DNA of 64,000 bases, taken from positions 186,001 through 250,000 of the forward strand of contig CAWHVG010000006.1 of the NCBI GenBank assembly GCA_963832725.1, written 5' to 3'. Numbering within the stretch: the first letter of the stretch is position 1; each line of letters starts with the position of its first letter. Made by a program: the position numbers and the translations under genes. The notes beneath the pieces are model-generated. The model made no database searches. It saw only the letters and a list, made by a program, of their open reading frames with translations, and had not been told where the DNA came from. This DNA is from JAEZBP01 sp963832725. Lineage in GTDB: Bacteria > Myxococcota_A > Polyangia > Polyangiales > Sandaracinaceae. Of the stretch, positions 8,210 to 17,888 are shown one piece after another.

Positions 8210-11187
8210 TCAGCGGCGGCGCGCGACGGCCCGCGCGATCTCGTCCGTGCTCAGCCCGCGCTCGAGGAGCGCCTCGAAGTGCTCCGCTCCGTCGGCGCCG
8301 TCCGCGGCCAGCCGATCCAGGAGCGCGTCGGTAGAGAGCAAGCGCGAAGGCTCGATTGTCCGCGGCGGAGGTCCGAACGCCTCCGGCAAGAGCGTCGCCA
8401 AGATGCCGCGCAGCCGCCGCCCGAGAGGCGAGCGAGCGACGGCGCCGTCAGCCACCTCGCGCGGGTCGGCACGGAAGCGCGGCGAGGCGAGCGTCCCGCC
8501 GACGGAGACCGGCACCTCCCGCAAGAGCACGGCCAGCGGAGACATCAATGGGCTCTTTCGAAGCCACTCGGCCGACGGGCGCAACACCAACCGGCCGGCC
8601 AGCGGACCGTGGCGATGGACCGTGACGTGTCCGTCGAGCGCGACCTCGGCCAACGCCACGCGGAGCTCCGTCGCCCGCCAGCGCCCGGACCCGAAGCGCA
8701 GCTCCACGGTCAGCGGGTCGGTCGCGCGAGGCCCCGGAACCGGAAGCGAGAATCCGACCCAAGACGGGCGCCGCCCGCTCGACGAAATGGCAGACGGGCG
8801 CGTCGACCGAGAGGCGCGCGCGGCCCGCGCGGACGGCGGGAGAGCGCCAGAGATCGAGCGTGCCGCTCAGTCTGCCCTCGAGGTGTTGCGCGAGCGTTCC
8901 CTCCGTGAGCGGCAACGATCCGGCGTCCACGCCTTCGACCGCGAAGTGGGCGCTGGTGGTGCGGCTCGACGACGAGAACGAGCCCTTCGCCCGCAGCACG
9001 CCGCCGTACCCACGCGCCTCGACGACGGTCCAACGGACACGCTGGCGCGACAAGCGAACCTCGGCTCGAACATCGCGCAGGTCCAGCTTCACCGGGCCCA
9101 GCCGAACCGATTGATGCTCCGTCGTGAGCCCGAGCTCCGCCCGCGGCGAGCCGAGCGAGCCTTCGACGCGGCCAGCGATCCGCCAGCGCCCCTCGCCCGA
9201 GCCTAGTACCGGCGACCCGAAGCTCGATCCGGGCTTCTGTTCGAGCCGGGTCGAACTTCGGGACGACGGTACCGCTCGAGGCCCGAACGAAGTCCGGGTT
9301 CGTGCTGCCTGCACGAAAACCGGGAGCGGAGTTCGGGCCGGGCCTACCAGCACGCGCTCGATCGGCGGCACGTCCTCCACCGCGAGCATCCCCTCGAGCT
9401 CGGTCCCGTGGAGCGCGCCCGAATCGTGAACGACCGGCCGCAGCGTCAGCCGCGAGCGATCCGTCCGCGCATCCAACCGCCCGCGCAGCGCGCCCTCGTG
9501 CCTCGACAGCGCGCCGTCGAGGACGGGCTGCCGGCCGAAGGGAAGCCGGATCGACTCGATCGCGAGCTCGTCCACCCATGCCTGCAGCTTCCGCTCACGC
9601 CAGCTCAGCGTCGCGGTGCCCGAGACCGTGCCACCGAGCAGCTCCGCCCGCGCCCGCTCCACGCGGCAGCGATCGCCTTCGAGGACGAGGTCGGCCCGCG
9701 CTCCGAGCGCGATCTCCCTCGCGGCCGTACGACACCAGCAGCCGATCGGCGCGCAGCGTGCCGTGAGCGTGGACCGCGGGCGAGGCGCCGAACCGAGCTT
9801 GCTCGATGGTGAGCGCAACCTCGGCCAGGCCCTCGATGCGCCGCGCCGCGAGGATCTCCGCGACCGGTCCGAAGCTCGAAGCCGGTCGACGCGTCGGACC
9901 GTGCTCGATCGATGGAGTCGCCTCGGCGGTGGAGAGGGAGAATGCTCGATTGAACCTCAGGACGACGCAGGCCCTCGTGTTCGAGAGCGCGCCCTCGGCC
10001 GCCGCGAAGCGAAGAGGCTGCAGCGTGATGGCCACGGCGCTCGACTCGAGGTGCGCGGCGCCTTCGACGAATCCGCCCGCGTAGCGAACGTCCGCCCAGA
10101 GCTCGCCGTCACGCACGCCGAGGCGCGCCAGCATCGCGGCTCGTTCCCCGAGCGCGGCGAGGGCGAGTCGCTCCACCTTCGCGCGGATGGCGCCATCCGC
10201 CTCGCGCGTCACCATGATCCGCCCGGACCCGCTCCGGGCGCTGCCTTCCACCGAGAGCCCGCTCGCGTCGCGGGTCAAGCGCAAGCGCGCGCGGGTCGCT
10301 TCCACACCCGCAACGCACAGGAGCGGCGCGTGAGCCGAGAGCGCGAGCTGCAGCGCACGGAGCTCACCACGGAGCGTCCCGGCCACGGGGATCACCTCGC
10401 CTTCGACCGGGAGCCCGGCGGCGCGCAGCAGCGCGGGATCGACGAAGCCCTCCACGCGCAGATCGACGGCTCCGTCGCCGAACGCGCCCTCCACCGAGAG
10501 CGCCGTGCTCGCATCCTCCCCCGATTCGGCCGGCGCCGCTTCGATGGGCGGCGTAGAGCCGAGCCCCGCGAAGTCCTCAATCGCGTCGCCGACGGAGACG
10601 GACGCGCGAAGCTGCCCGCGCTCGATCTCCAAGCGACCGCGCAGCCGCTCGTCCGAGTCCGCGAGCCGGTTTACACCGAACGCAGCGGCCAGGTCCGCGA
10701 GCGGGAGATCGGCCAGGACGAGCCGTGCCTGCTCCGGTCGGAACGCCCCCGAAGCGAGCCCGCCGGACGCCTCGCCCTCCAGCGCCGCGTCGCGGCCCTC
10801 CCGAGTCAGCCGGAGCGAGCTCACCGAGAAGCGCGTCGAGGTCAGCCGAACCCGCGCCGCCCCCGCGTAGCGACCCGCGCCGAGCGAGAGCCCTCCGAGC
10901 GAGAGCGTACCGTCGACCCACGCGTCCACGCTCGCGGCTTCCGCCGGCTCGAACGACACCTCCGCGCGCAACGCCGGAGCAGTCATCTCGAGCGTCCCGC
11001 GCATGCGCTCGAGCCTGAGCCCCGGCAGCCCCGCGACGAGGTCCTCGGTCCGAGTCAGGAACGTCGCGCGGGTCGCGTGGAGGCTCGCGCCGCGGCCGAT
11101 CGGGAGGCGCAGATCGACGAGGTGCACCCGCGCGCCATCGAGCTCCAGCGCCTCCAGCGTGGCGTCAGGACCGAGCCGGGCCATCAA
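8210..11187 (-). CDS. AsmA/TamB-like protein (two frameshifts)
   Basis: A very long protein (about 991 residues after repair) made of repeated beta-rich, low-Cys segments alternating with short hydrophilic turns (for example LEALELDGARVHLVDLRLPI and GVEATRARLRLTRDASGLSV). This is the look of AsmA/TamB/DUF748-type proteins that span the periplasm and help lipid or outer-membrane protein transport; the assignment rests on style and size. Two single-base breaks split it: near 9715 (GAGGGAG, one extra G) and at 8750-8754 (GATTC on the minus strand). Removing one base at each makes the length exactly 992 codons. The frame also reads well upstream to ATG 11280, blocked only by one TGA inside GATTGA at 11272-11277, so the true start may lie there. 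Confidence 0.65.
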
Positions 11188-11320
11188 GACGCGCCGGACG
11201 CGCGGCAGCGCGCGCTCGAGCAGCGCGTTCGCGAACCCTTCGAGCGCCCTCCCGAGCTGCCCCCGTCCCCGTCAATCCATCCGCGTGGATCATCCGCGCT
11301 CGGGTCGAGAGCGGCAAGCG

Positions 11321-11851
11321 TCAGCCGCCGCAGCCTCCACAGCCGCCGCCACAACCGCCGCCACAGCCCCCTCCGCAGCCTCCACTACAGCTCGAGCCGA
11401 CGCCCAATCCGGTCCTCGACCCTGCCTTGAACGGCGTCAACAAGAGGAACGCGACGAAGATGGGGACGAACGCACCGACGAAGGGAAGCCTCCCGAAGAT
11501 CACCGGGAAGAGCCCGATGAGGATGAGCGGCAGCAGGAACCAGAAGCGCTTGGACTCTTCCCGCTCGACGTAGAGCGCCGCGAAGGGCAGCGTCACGAAG
11601 AGCACGCCGCCCATCAACGCCGGCGGCGGCACCGAGCTACTGAGCAGGGTGGCGAGGAAACCGAACCCCAGCATGAAGCACACGCCGACGAGCGAGCGTC
11701 GGACTCTTTGCCGGAACGCGCTCGCGTCCTCGGGTCCGAGCATGGGCTTCGGCTCCTCCGTCACCTCCAGCATCGCCGGCGCGCGGTAGGAAGCGTCCTG
11801 CTGGGGCACGTAGGACGGCTCCGAAGGAGGGATCACGCCCAGCCGCTTCAC
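11321..11851 (-). CDS. membrane protein with Gly/Cys-rich C-terminal tail
   Basis: A 176-residue protein with three to four hydrophobic segments between residues about 55 and 140, ending in a tail made almost only of Gly and Cys (SCSGGCGGGCGGGCGG and more; seven Cys). Such a tail at the end of a small membrane protein is seen in DUF2207 and TPM/YgcG-type proteins. It starts at GTG 11851, four bases after the stop of the preceding gene on the same strand, so the two are probably one operon. Together they resemble a DUF2207 protein split in two: secreted domain first, membrane and Gly-rich end second. The function is unknown. Confidence 0.75.
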   Translation of the reverse strand: MKRLGVIPPSEPSYVPQQDASYRAPAMLEVTEEPKPMLGPEDASAFRQRVRRSLVGVCFMLGFGFLATLLSSSVPPPALMGGVLFVTLPFAALYVEREESKRFWFLLPLILIGLFPVIFGRLPFVGAFVPIFVAFLLLTPFKAGSRTGLGVGSSCSGGCGGGCGGGCGGGCGGCGG

Positions 11852-11854
11852 CCA

Positions 11855-12571
11855 TTAATCTCTCGCGACCACCAGAAGAGCACGGCCTCCCACCAGGAAG
11901 AGGACGCACGCGATCGCGAGCACGATCCACGACCAGAGGGGCGGTCCCCCCAGCCTCGCGTTCACGCGAAACACGCGCGGATGGCTCACCTCACAAGCGC
12001 GCCAGCCAGGCCTCGGCGCGGGGGCTTCCACCGCCTCGTCCACGATGTCGCCGCAGGCCAGCCGGACCGTGTCGGGCATCCGCAAGACCAGCCGCATGTT
12101 CAACACGGGGATCCGCCAGTCGCTGGCCCAAGGAACCGAGAGCGTGGTCCGACGCCAGCCCGGCTCGTAGTCGGCGTCCTGGACGAACGTCAGGACGGCC
12201 GTGGTTCGGTTGTCGTCGTCGACGGGTGGCACGTCGAAGTTCAGCCGCGTCTCGCGGAAGCCCGAGGGGATCGAGTGGCGCAGCGGCTCGCCGTCCGCGG
12301 TGGCGGCGTGGAAACCCTCCACCGGCTCGCGGCCGACGAACTTGAACCCGCCGTGCCGGCTCCTCGTCGTGTCCCGATAGGTCAACCGCATCTCGTAGCG
12401 GATGCGATCGAAGTCGGCGCCGTCCGCGGGCTCCATGACCAGCGTGTACTGGTCCAGCTCGCCTTGGGCATGGGCCTTGGCACCGAGCCCGCTCACCGCC
12501 GCCATGGCAGCGAGCGCGAGCGTCAGACGACTCGTGCTCCGCATCGGACAATCCATCCCCGCCACGCTCAT
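11855..12571 (-). CDS. secreted, C-terminally anchored protein (DUF2207-like N-domain)
   Basis: A 238-residue protein with a signal peptide (SRLTLALAAMAAVSGLGAKAHA), a beta-rich extracytoplasmic domain of about 170 residues, and a single C-terminal membrane helix (WSWIVLAIACVLFLVGG) with a short cytoplasmic end. The size and layout resemble the N-terminal domain of DUF2207 membrane proteins. Its ATG at 12571 overlaps the TGA of the upstream gene (ATGA), and the stop lies just before the start of the Gly/Cys-tailed membrane protein, so three genes form a tight operon. ATG 12544 is an alternative start closer to the signal peptide. Confidence 0.7.
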   Translation of the reverse strand: MSVAGMDCPMRSTSRLTLALAAMAAVSGLGAKAHAQGELDQYTLVMEPADGADFDRIRYEMRLTYRDTTRSRHGGFKFVGREPVEGFHAATADGEPLRHSIPSGFRETRLNFDVPPVDDDNRTTAVLTFVQDADYEPGWRRTTLSVPWASDWRIPVLNMRLVLRMPDTVRLACGDIVDEAVEAPAPRPGWRACEVSHPRVFRVNARLGGPPLWSWIVLAIACVLFLVGGRALLVVARD

Positions 12572-13335
12572 CCCGCCTCGGCGCGGTCGACGCGCGCGGC
12601 CACGGCCTCCAGCCAGGGCAGGAGCCCGGCCACGTGATCGAGCGGCTTCATGACTCGACCCGCGCGACGCTGCTCCTGGTAGGCGGCGAGGATGGCGCTC
12701 TCGTCGGCGCCCGCCTCGGCGGAGAGCGCGCGCAGGAGCTCGACCTCGTCGGCGGGCGGCTCACCGTTCAGCGCGAGGAAGTGGTGGGCGATGACCAGGC
12801 TGCGCTCGAGCGCGTCGCCGACCGCCTGCGCCGCGTCGTCGCGCTTGCCCTGCGTGCCCAGATCCGCGAGCACGCGGTTGCGCAGGCGGCGGACCAACCC
12901 GCGCGCCGCCGCCTCCAGCGAGCGGATCATGTCGGCGCGCTCGATGACACAGGCGGCGAAAGGATCGTCTCCGCGCAAGAGCACGTGCCGGTCGCGCCAC
13001 TCGGCGATCTCGAGCGCGAAGACGTCACAGCTCTGCCTCAGCTCCTCGGCGGTGAGCGCCCGGAGGCGAACGCCCGCGCGCATCGTGGCGCGCCCTCGCT
13101 CGGCGAGCGCCGCCAACCGGCTCATCGGCAGCGAGCGTGCGATCACCAACACCTGCGGTCCACGGGCGCGATCGGCCCGCGCCGGGCTCGCCGCGGCGCC
13201 CACCAACGCGGCGGCGAGAAAGTCATCCGCCAGCGCGCGCGCCACCGCGTCCACGGCCTCTCCGATCGAGCGGCGCGTTCTCGCCGGCAGCCACCCCAGG
13301 TCTCGCATCTCGTCTTCGTTCGTCTGCCCCGCCAT
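12568..13335 (-). CDS. hypothetical protein, possible nucleotidyltransferase-fold
   Basis: A 255-residue soluble protein. The N-terminal 100 residues have an alternating helix/strand pattern (DDFLAAALVGAAAS, PQVLVIARSLPMSRL) that could be a degenerate nucleotidyltransferase fold; the C-terminal half is helical. I do not recognise the family. ATG 13335 is chosen over the upstream ATGs because GGGGAGGA stands directly before it. The stop overlaps the next gene's start (ATGA at 12568-12571), which places it first in the operon with the DUF2207-like pair. Confidence 0.65.
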   Translation of the reverse strand: MAGQTNEDEMRDLGWLPARTRRSIGEAVDAVARALADDFLAAALVGAAASPARADRARGPQVLVIARSLPMSRLAALAERGRATMRAGVRLRALTAEELRQSCDVFALEIAEWRDRHVLLRGDDPFAACVIERADMIRSLEAAARGLVRRLRNRVLADLGTQGKRDDAAQAVGDALERSLVIAHHFLALNGEPPADEVELLRALSAEAGADESAILAAYQEQRRAGRVMKPLDHVAGLLPWLEAVAARVDRAEAG

Positions 13336-13513
13336 GGTCCTCCCCGTTCTCGCCATCGCGCCGGCCATGGTACCTGCACTCCCGCTGCGCGCGCCTCCGA
13401 TCGAGATGTTCGCACGGACAGCGTCTTCCCCCGAGACACGAACACACCGCTACCAGAAGCCAGTGGCGCTCGGGAACGCCGATCCGAACGCGGATCGCGC
13501 ATACTGGTGGACG

Positions 13514-14351
13514 ATGGATGCGGTCGCCATCGGACCCTCGCTCCGCGAGCCCTGGATCGACGAGCTCCTCCGCCTGCCGGATCGAGGCGGGTTCGAGGTG
13601 CTCGAGGTCATGGTCGACGACTACCTGTGCGCCGCCCATCGTCCGCGCGAGCTGCGCCGGCTGGGCACCCGCTGGGTCCTCTTGGCCCACGGCGTCGCGC
13701 TGGGAGTCGGCGACGCGGACGGGATCGACGCGGACTACGTGGCGGACGTCCACGCGACCCTGCGGCACCTGCACGCCCGCTGGTGGAGCGACCACCTCGC
13801 GTTCCTGCGCGCGGGCGGCGTCGATCTCGGCCACTTCGCGCCGCTCGACGGCGAGCCGGACACGCTGGAGGTGCTGCGAGACAACGCGCGCCACGCCCGA
13901 GAAGGCGCGCCCTGCCCGCTCCTGCTCGAGAACCCGGCCGACGTGCTCGGGCTCGGCGCGACGGAGGCCGGATTCGGGCGCCCCCCTCGGCGCGCGCTAC
14001 CGCGACGCGCTCTCTGCTGCCGAAGTGGGCGCGCTCCTCGACCTGACCAACCTCCTCTACGACGCGCGAAACGGTGGCTTCGATCCGCATACCTACCTCG
14101 AAGCGTTGGAGCTCGAACGCGTCGTCGAAGTGCACCTCGCCGGCGGACGCGAAGCGTTCGGCCTCTGGATCGACAGCCACGACCGACCCATCGAGGACGA
14201 CTCGCTGGCGCTGCTCGCGTGGGTGGCCCGGCGGGCGCCGAACCTCCGCGCGGTGATCCTCGAGTGGGACGAAGACCTCCCCGAGCTCGGCGCGGTGCGC
14301 GAGGAGCTGGCGCGGGTGGACGCCGTGCTCCGGAAGGTAGGCCGGCGATGA
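13514..14351 (+). CDS. DUF692/MNIO-family oxidase, MbnB-like (one frameshift)
   Basis: A multinuclear non-haem iron oxidase of the DUF692 TIM-barrel family (MbnB-like), about 278 residues after repair. The family signatures appear in order: VLLAHGVALGVG, WWSDHLAFLR, PLLLENPADVLG, ALLDLTNLLYDARNGGFDP, EVHLAGG and RAVILEWDEDLPEL, which contain the His, Glu, Asn and Asp residues that bind iron in characterised members. These enzymes modify Cys, Asn or Asp residues of ribosomal peptides together with a partner protein. One T removed from GATTC at 13971-13975 joins the frames and gives exactly 279 codons. ATG 13514 is the start nearest the homology; ATG 13368 is in frame upstream. The partner gene overlaps its stop codon. 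Confidence 0.88.
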
Positions 14352-14551
14352 CGGTCGCCGCACGCCAGGCGCTGATGGCGCAGTTCCTCCACGACCCGGA
14401 CCTCGAGCAGCGCGTCCGCCGCGAGCCGGAGGTCATCGCCCAAGAGCGCGGCGTCCCGCTCGAGTGGGTGCGCTGGCTGGCGTCGCTGGAGCCCCGGCGG
14501 GTCCGCTCGTTCCGCATCAGCCGTCGCGTGAAGGCCGAGCGGCGCGGCTGA
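14348..14551 (+). CDS. small MNIO partner-like protein
   Basis: A 67-residue basic helical protein (MTVAARQALMAQFLHDPDLE, later PLEWVRWLASLEPRRVRSF). Its ATG overlaps the TGA of the MNIO gene (ATGA), so translation is coupled. The pattern of a short helical domain with LxxFLxDPxLxxRxRxEP is like the N-terminal part of DUF2063/MbnC-type partner proteins that bind the precursor peptide, but this one is only the size of the N-terminal domain. I see no Cys-rich precursor peptide in the flanking 400 bases on either strand. The substrate may be encoded elsewhere, or this small protein may itself be the substrate. Confidence 0.75.
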   Translation: MTVAARQALMAQFLHDPDLEQRVRREPEVIAQERGVPLEWVRWLASLEPRRVRSFRISRRVKAERRG

Positions 14552-14751
14552 CTCGGCCCGAAACGACATCTCGGGCACGGCGGCGTACCGAAGCTCATGA
14601 CCGCACCTGTCCCGAGCCGATCGCCTCCGCGCTCCGCGAGTCAGGGCTCACCGCCGAGCTCGCGCCTCACTCGGTCACTGGTTCGCGGGGCTGGCTCGCC
14701 TCGCTCGGCTCCCCCGGCGTCGCGGGCGCGGGCTCGCTGAGCACGGGCTGG

Positions 14752-15243
14752 CTAGGCTCGAATCGGCGTCCAGCGCTCGTACTTGGCGGCCGAGCCGGGG
14801 CCGGCGAAGACCTGGATGGCGATCAGCCGCTCGTTCCCGTTCTGATAGCTCACCGTCGCGTTGGCGGGCATGAAGATGGTGCTGCCCGGCGTGACGGCGT
14901 GCTCCACCCCGTCGATCGTCATCCGGCCGTGGCCCTGCAGGACGATGATGTACTCCTCATCCGCGTCCTGGTGCTCTGGCACCGCCGCGTTCGGCTGCAT
15001 CTCGAGGTGACCGATGAAGGCGTTTCGGCCCCGGGCCAAGAACGCGATGGTGGCCGTCCCCGGTGGCGCCTCCCGCCGCGGCGCGTCCGCGATCCCCCGG
15101 ACCTCGGCCGGCGGAGAGGGCGCCTCGGCGACGGGCGCTTCACCGCCCGCCGTCTCGGCCTCGGCAGGCGCCTCGGGACACTGCCTTCCGCCGCACGCGG
15201 CGAGGATGACGGACGCGATCACCATCGAGATCGGAGCACGCAT
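14752..15243 (-). CDS. cupin-domain lipoprotein
   Basis: A 163-residue lipoprotein: MRAPISMVIASVILAAC is a type II signal peptide with lipobox LAAC. An Ala/Glu/Pro-rich linker of about 45 residues precedes a single cupin fold containing AVPEHQDADEEYIIVLQG (cupin motif 1, GxxxPxHxH-like with one His and two Glu) and PGSTIFMPANATVSYQN (motif 2). Such small cupins bind a metal and often a small ligand; no enzyme activity can be assigned. ATG 15243 is preferred over GTG 15249 because it starts the signal peptide. It lies 224 bases downstream of the glycosyltransferase on the same strand. Confidence 0.8.
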   Translation of the reverse strand: MRAPISMVIASVILAACGGRQCPEAPAEAETAGGEAPVAEAPSPPAEVRGIADAPRREAPPGTATIAFLARGRNAFIGHLEMQPNAAVPEHQDADEEYIIVLQGHGRMTIDGVEHAVTPGSTIFMPANATVSYQNGNERLIAIQVFAGPGSAAKYERWTPIRA

Positions 15244-15467
15244 GAGCACAACGATAGAATCAGCCGGCGCGGCGAGCGAATACCGTCGCTCGTCGTGGCG
15301 GGCCGTACGTCGCGACCGGCGCGCGCCTCAGGAGCCTGGAACGCTATGCTCTCCTCCCGCTGGCGGGCGGGGAGCGCCGGCCCAGAGAGCGGATGCCTCC
15401 GTCAGCCCCACGCCATCCCTCCCCCGTCGAACGGGGAGGAAGCTCCGAACGCGATCCAGACGCCGGC

Positions 15468-16428
15468 TCAGCGAGCGCACCAGGCGCCGAGGATCTCGCG
15501 CCACTGCGCGCGCCAGCGTGACTCGGCGAACTCGCGCTCCGCCATCGCCCGGCTGGCGGCGCCCATCTTTCGCGCGAGGGCCTCGTCGTCGAGCAGGAGC
15601 CGGCAGTGCTCGCGGATATCCGCTCGCGCTCTCTCCCAGGAAGCCGTTCACGCCGTGCTCCACGTAGCGTTCGATACCCGGAATGCGAAACGACACCAGC
15701 GGGAGACCCGTCATCATCGCCTCGACCAGCGTGATCGTGTACTCCTGCTCTCCATCGTGCAGATAGAGCCGCGCCCGCCGGAGCGCCCGCTGCAGATCGT
15801 CGTACTCGAACACCGGCTGCTCGGGATCGAGGTGATCGACGTGCAGCGTGGGCAGACCCTCGGTGGCCTCCTTCCACGCCGCGTAGTGCCAGCCCCGATC
15901 GCGATAGGAGTGGATGATCGAGAGGATGTTGGCGTCCTCGCCCGTCGCCGGGCCATAGCTCTCCGGGTCGAGCCCGAGCGGCACGTAGGGAACCTCCACG
16001 CCGAAGGTCTCGCGCAGCCACTCCACTGTATTCGGGTAGAAGCTGGCCACCGTGAAGTCGTCGCGCTCGAGGAGCTGCGCCCACTGATCGTGCTCGAGCT
16101 CGGCCACCTTGGCGACGCGGAAGAGCTTCTTGCCGGGCCGCTCCCAGAAGAGCTTGACCTGCCAGTTGAACATCAGCCACGCGGTGTCGTAGCGCTCGGG
16201 CCAGCCCACGGATGGATCGTCCAAAAGGCGCGCGTAGTCGGCCGGCCCCCACTCGAGCTGCGCGTCGTCGAACGCGGGCAATACGTTCGTCACGTTGGCA
16301 GGTTGAGGGCGCCAGTAATGAAACTGATCCCAGTGACCCAAGAACGAGATGGGCAGGCCCGTCCGGCAGAAGTGGTACTGCACTCCGGGGTGCGTCGGGA
16401 CAATCAGAATCCGCGGCTCGTCGCTCAC
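15468..16428 (-). CDS. glycosyltransferase, GT-B fold (one frameshift)
   Basis: A GT1/GT4-like glycosyltransferase of about 319 residues after repair. It starts PRILIVPTHPGVQYHFCRTG and contains the donor-site region EYTITLVEAMMTGLPLVSF, PGIERYVEHGVNGFLGE, the conserved E(x7)E-like nucleotide-sugar motif of GT-B enzymes. The C-terminal helix (ALARKMGAASRAMAEREF, ending WREILGAWCAR) lies in another frame; one extra base between about 15618 and 15640 explains the break and yields exactly 320 codons. It lies 12 bases downstream of the nucleotide-sugar dehydrogenase, so both are probably in one polysaccharide operon. Confidence 0.8.
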
Positions 16429-16440
16429 AGCGCTCGCTCC

Positions 16441-17763
16441 TCACGCGCGGGCCAGCACCACCACCGGCGCCAGCACCTCACGCTCTTCGTCGCTCAGCCC
16501 ACGGCAGAGCTCGCCCGCCGCATCCAGGATCGGAACGCACGGGCTCGCCTCCACCAGCGCTCTCCGGTCGGCCTCCGAGGGATGCCCGACCACCACCACG
16601 TCCGCGCCCTCGATCGCCTCGGCCACGCTCGGTGCCGGGTGGGCGCGCGGATCACCGAGCGCCGAGCGGAGCGCGTCGACGCCGAGCGGCGGCACCGTCG
16701 CGTCGAGAATGCCCGCGTCCGCCACTGCCACGTGCAGCCCCGCGTCGAGCAGCCGGTGGACCAAGCGCACCGGCGCACTGTCGCGCACGTCGGACGCGCC
16801 CTGCTTGAAGCCGACGCCCACGATGGCCACCCGCTTGGGCGAATGGGCCATCACCGCGGCCACCAGGTGCGCCAGATGCGCGTCGTTCGAGGGCAGGATC
16901 GAGTCGAGGAGCGGCGCGTCGGCGCCCGCGTCCCGCGCGTGGCTGGCCAGCGAGGCCACGTCCTTGACCAGGCAGGCACCGCCGAAGGGCATCCCAGGTC
17001 GCAAGTAGGCAGCCGACGTGTTGAGCTGCGTGTCAGCGCACAAGAGCTGCATCACCGCGAAAGGATCGACGCCGATCGGGCGGGTCACCCGCGCCACCTC
17101 GTTGGCGAACGCGACCTTCAGCGCGTGCCAGGCGTTGTTGACCAGCTTGAGCACCTCGGCCGTCGCCGGATCGGCACGGTGCAGGCGCTCCCGCTGCCCG
17201 CCGTAGAGCGCTTCCAACCATCGGGCGGCCGGCTCGTGCTCGGTCGCGTAGACGATCAGCTCCGGATCCTCGTGATCGGCGATGGCGCTCCCCTCGCGGA
17301 GGAACTCGGGGTTGAGCGCGAGCGACACCCGGTCGCCCGCCACCGCGCGAACGCGAGCCAGCGCGCGGCCGTAGAGCCCCGGCGGCACCGTCGAACGGAT
17401 CACGATCACGTGCTCGCCGCGCGCGCTCCTCGCCACGGCCTCGCAGGCATCGAGGACATCCGTCTCGACGAGCTTGCCGTCGGGCCCGACCGGCGTCCCC
17501 ACGCAGATCAGCGTGGCCACGCTCGCACCGGCCGCCTCCGCCAGATCCGTCGTGCAGCGCAGCGTGCCCTGCGCCCGCGCCCGGGCGATGCGCTCGGCCA
17601 GCCCCGGCTCCGGAATCGGCGCCACCCCGCGCTCCAGCGCGTCCACGATCTCCGGCCGCCGGTCGACGCCGATCACCGCGCGCCCGTTCGACGCCAGCGA
17701 CGCGGCGACGACGGTCCCGACGTACCCCAGCCCCACGACCGCGATGGCGTCTTCGGATCCCAC
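16441..17763 (-). CDS. UDP-glucose/GDP-mannose dehydrogenase family protein
   Basis: A 440-residue NAD-dependent enzyme that oxidises a nucleotide sugar twice to the uronic acid. The N-terminal Rossmann motif is AVVGLGYVGTVVAASL; LICVGTPVGPDGKLVETDVL and VIRSTVPPGLYG follow; the catalytic Cys is in MPFGGACLVKD; the C-terminal domain starts VAIVGVGFKQGASDVRDSAP. Length and motifs fit the family fully, and FGGxCLxKD points to the GDP-mannose/UDP-ManNAc side rather than classical UDP-glucose enzymes, though the substrate stays open. The frame is intact. It lies upstream of the glycosyltransferase with a 12-base gap. Confidence 0.93.
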   Translation of the reverse strand: MGSEDAIAVVGLGYVGTVVAASLASNGRAVIGVDRRPEIVDALERGVAPIPEPGLAERIARARAQGTLRCTTDLAEAAGASVATLICVGTPVGPDGKLVETDVLDACEAVARSARGEHVIVIRSTVPPGLYGRALARVRAVAGDRVSLALNPEFLREGSAIADHEDPELIVYATEHEPAARWLEALYGGQRERLHRADPATAEVLKLVNNAWHALKVAFANEVARVTRPIGVDPFAVMQLLCADTQLNTSAAYLRPGMPFGGACLVKDVASLASHARDAGADAPLLDSILPSNDAHLAHLVAAVMAHSPKRVAIVGVGFKQGASDVRDSAPVRLVHRLLDAGLHVAVADAGILDATVPPLGVDALRSALGDPRAHPAPSVAEAIEGADVVVVGHPSEADRRALVEASPCVPILDAAGELCRGLSDEEREVLAPVVVLARA

Positions 17764-17888
17764 GAGCCGCGACCCTAGGGAGCGAGCCGAGGCGCTGTCA
17801 ATCGGGTCGGCCGTTTAGCGAGCGGGTGTCGGGCTGCGCTGCGGGAGAACCCGCGCTACCACGGTCGCCCAGACGTGGGGAGGTGAGC

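Noticed and set aside
14590..14735. A 46-codon frame downstream of the MNIO partner as a possible precursor peptide
   Set aside because: It has no Cys or Asn-rich core, is Ser/Pro/Arg-rich like a random frame, and has no ribosome binding site.
14464..17778. An 1104-residue open frame on the plus strand
   Set aside because: Antisense to the cupin, glycosyltransferase and nucleotide-sugar dehydrogenase genes, all of which have strong motifs; composition is His/Arg-rich as expected of a shadow.
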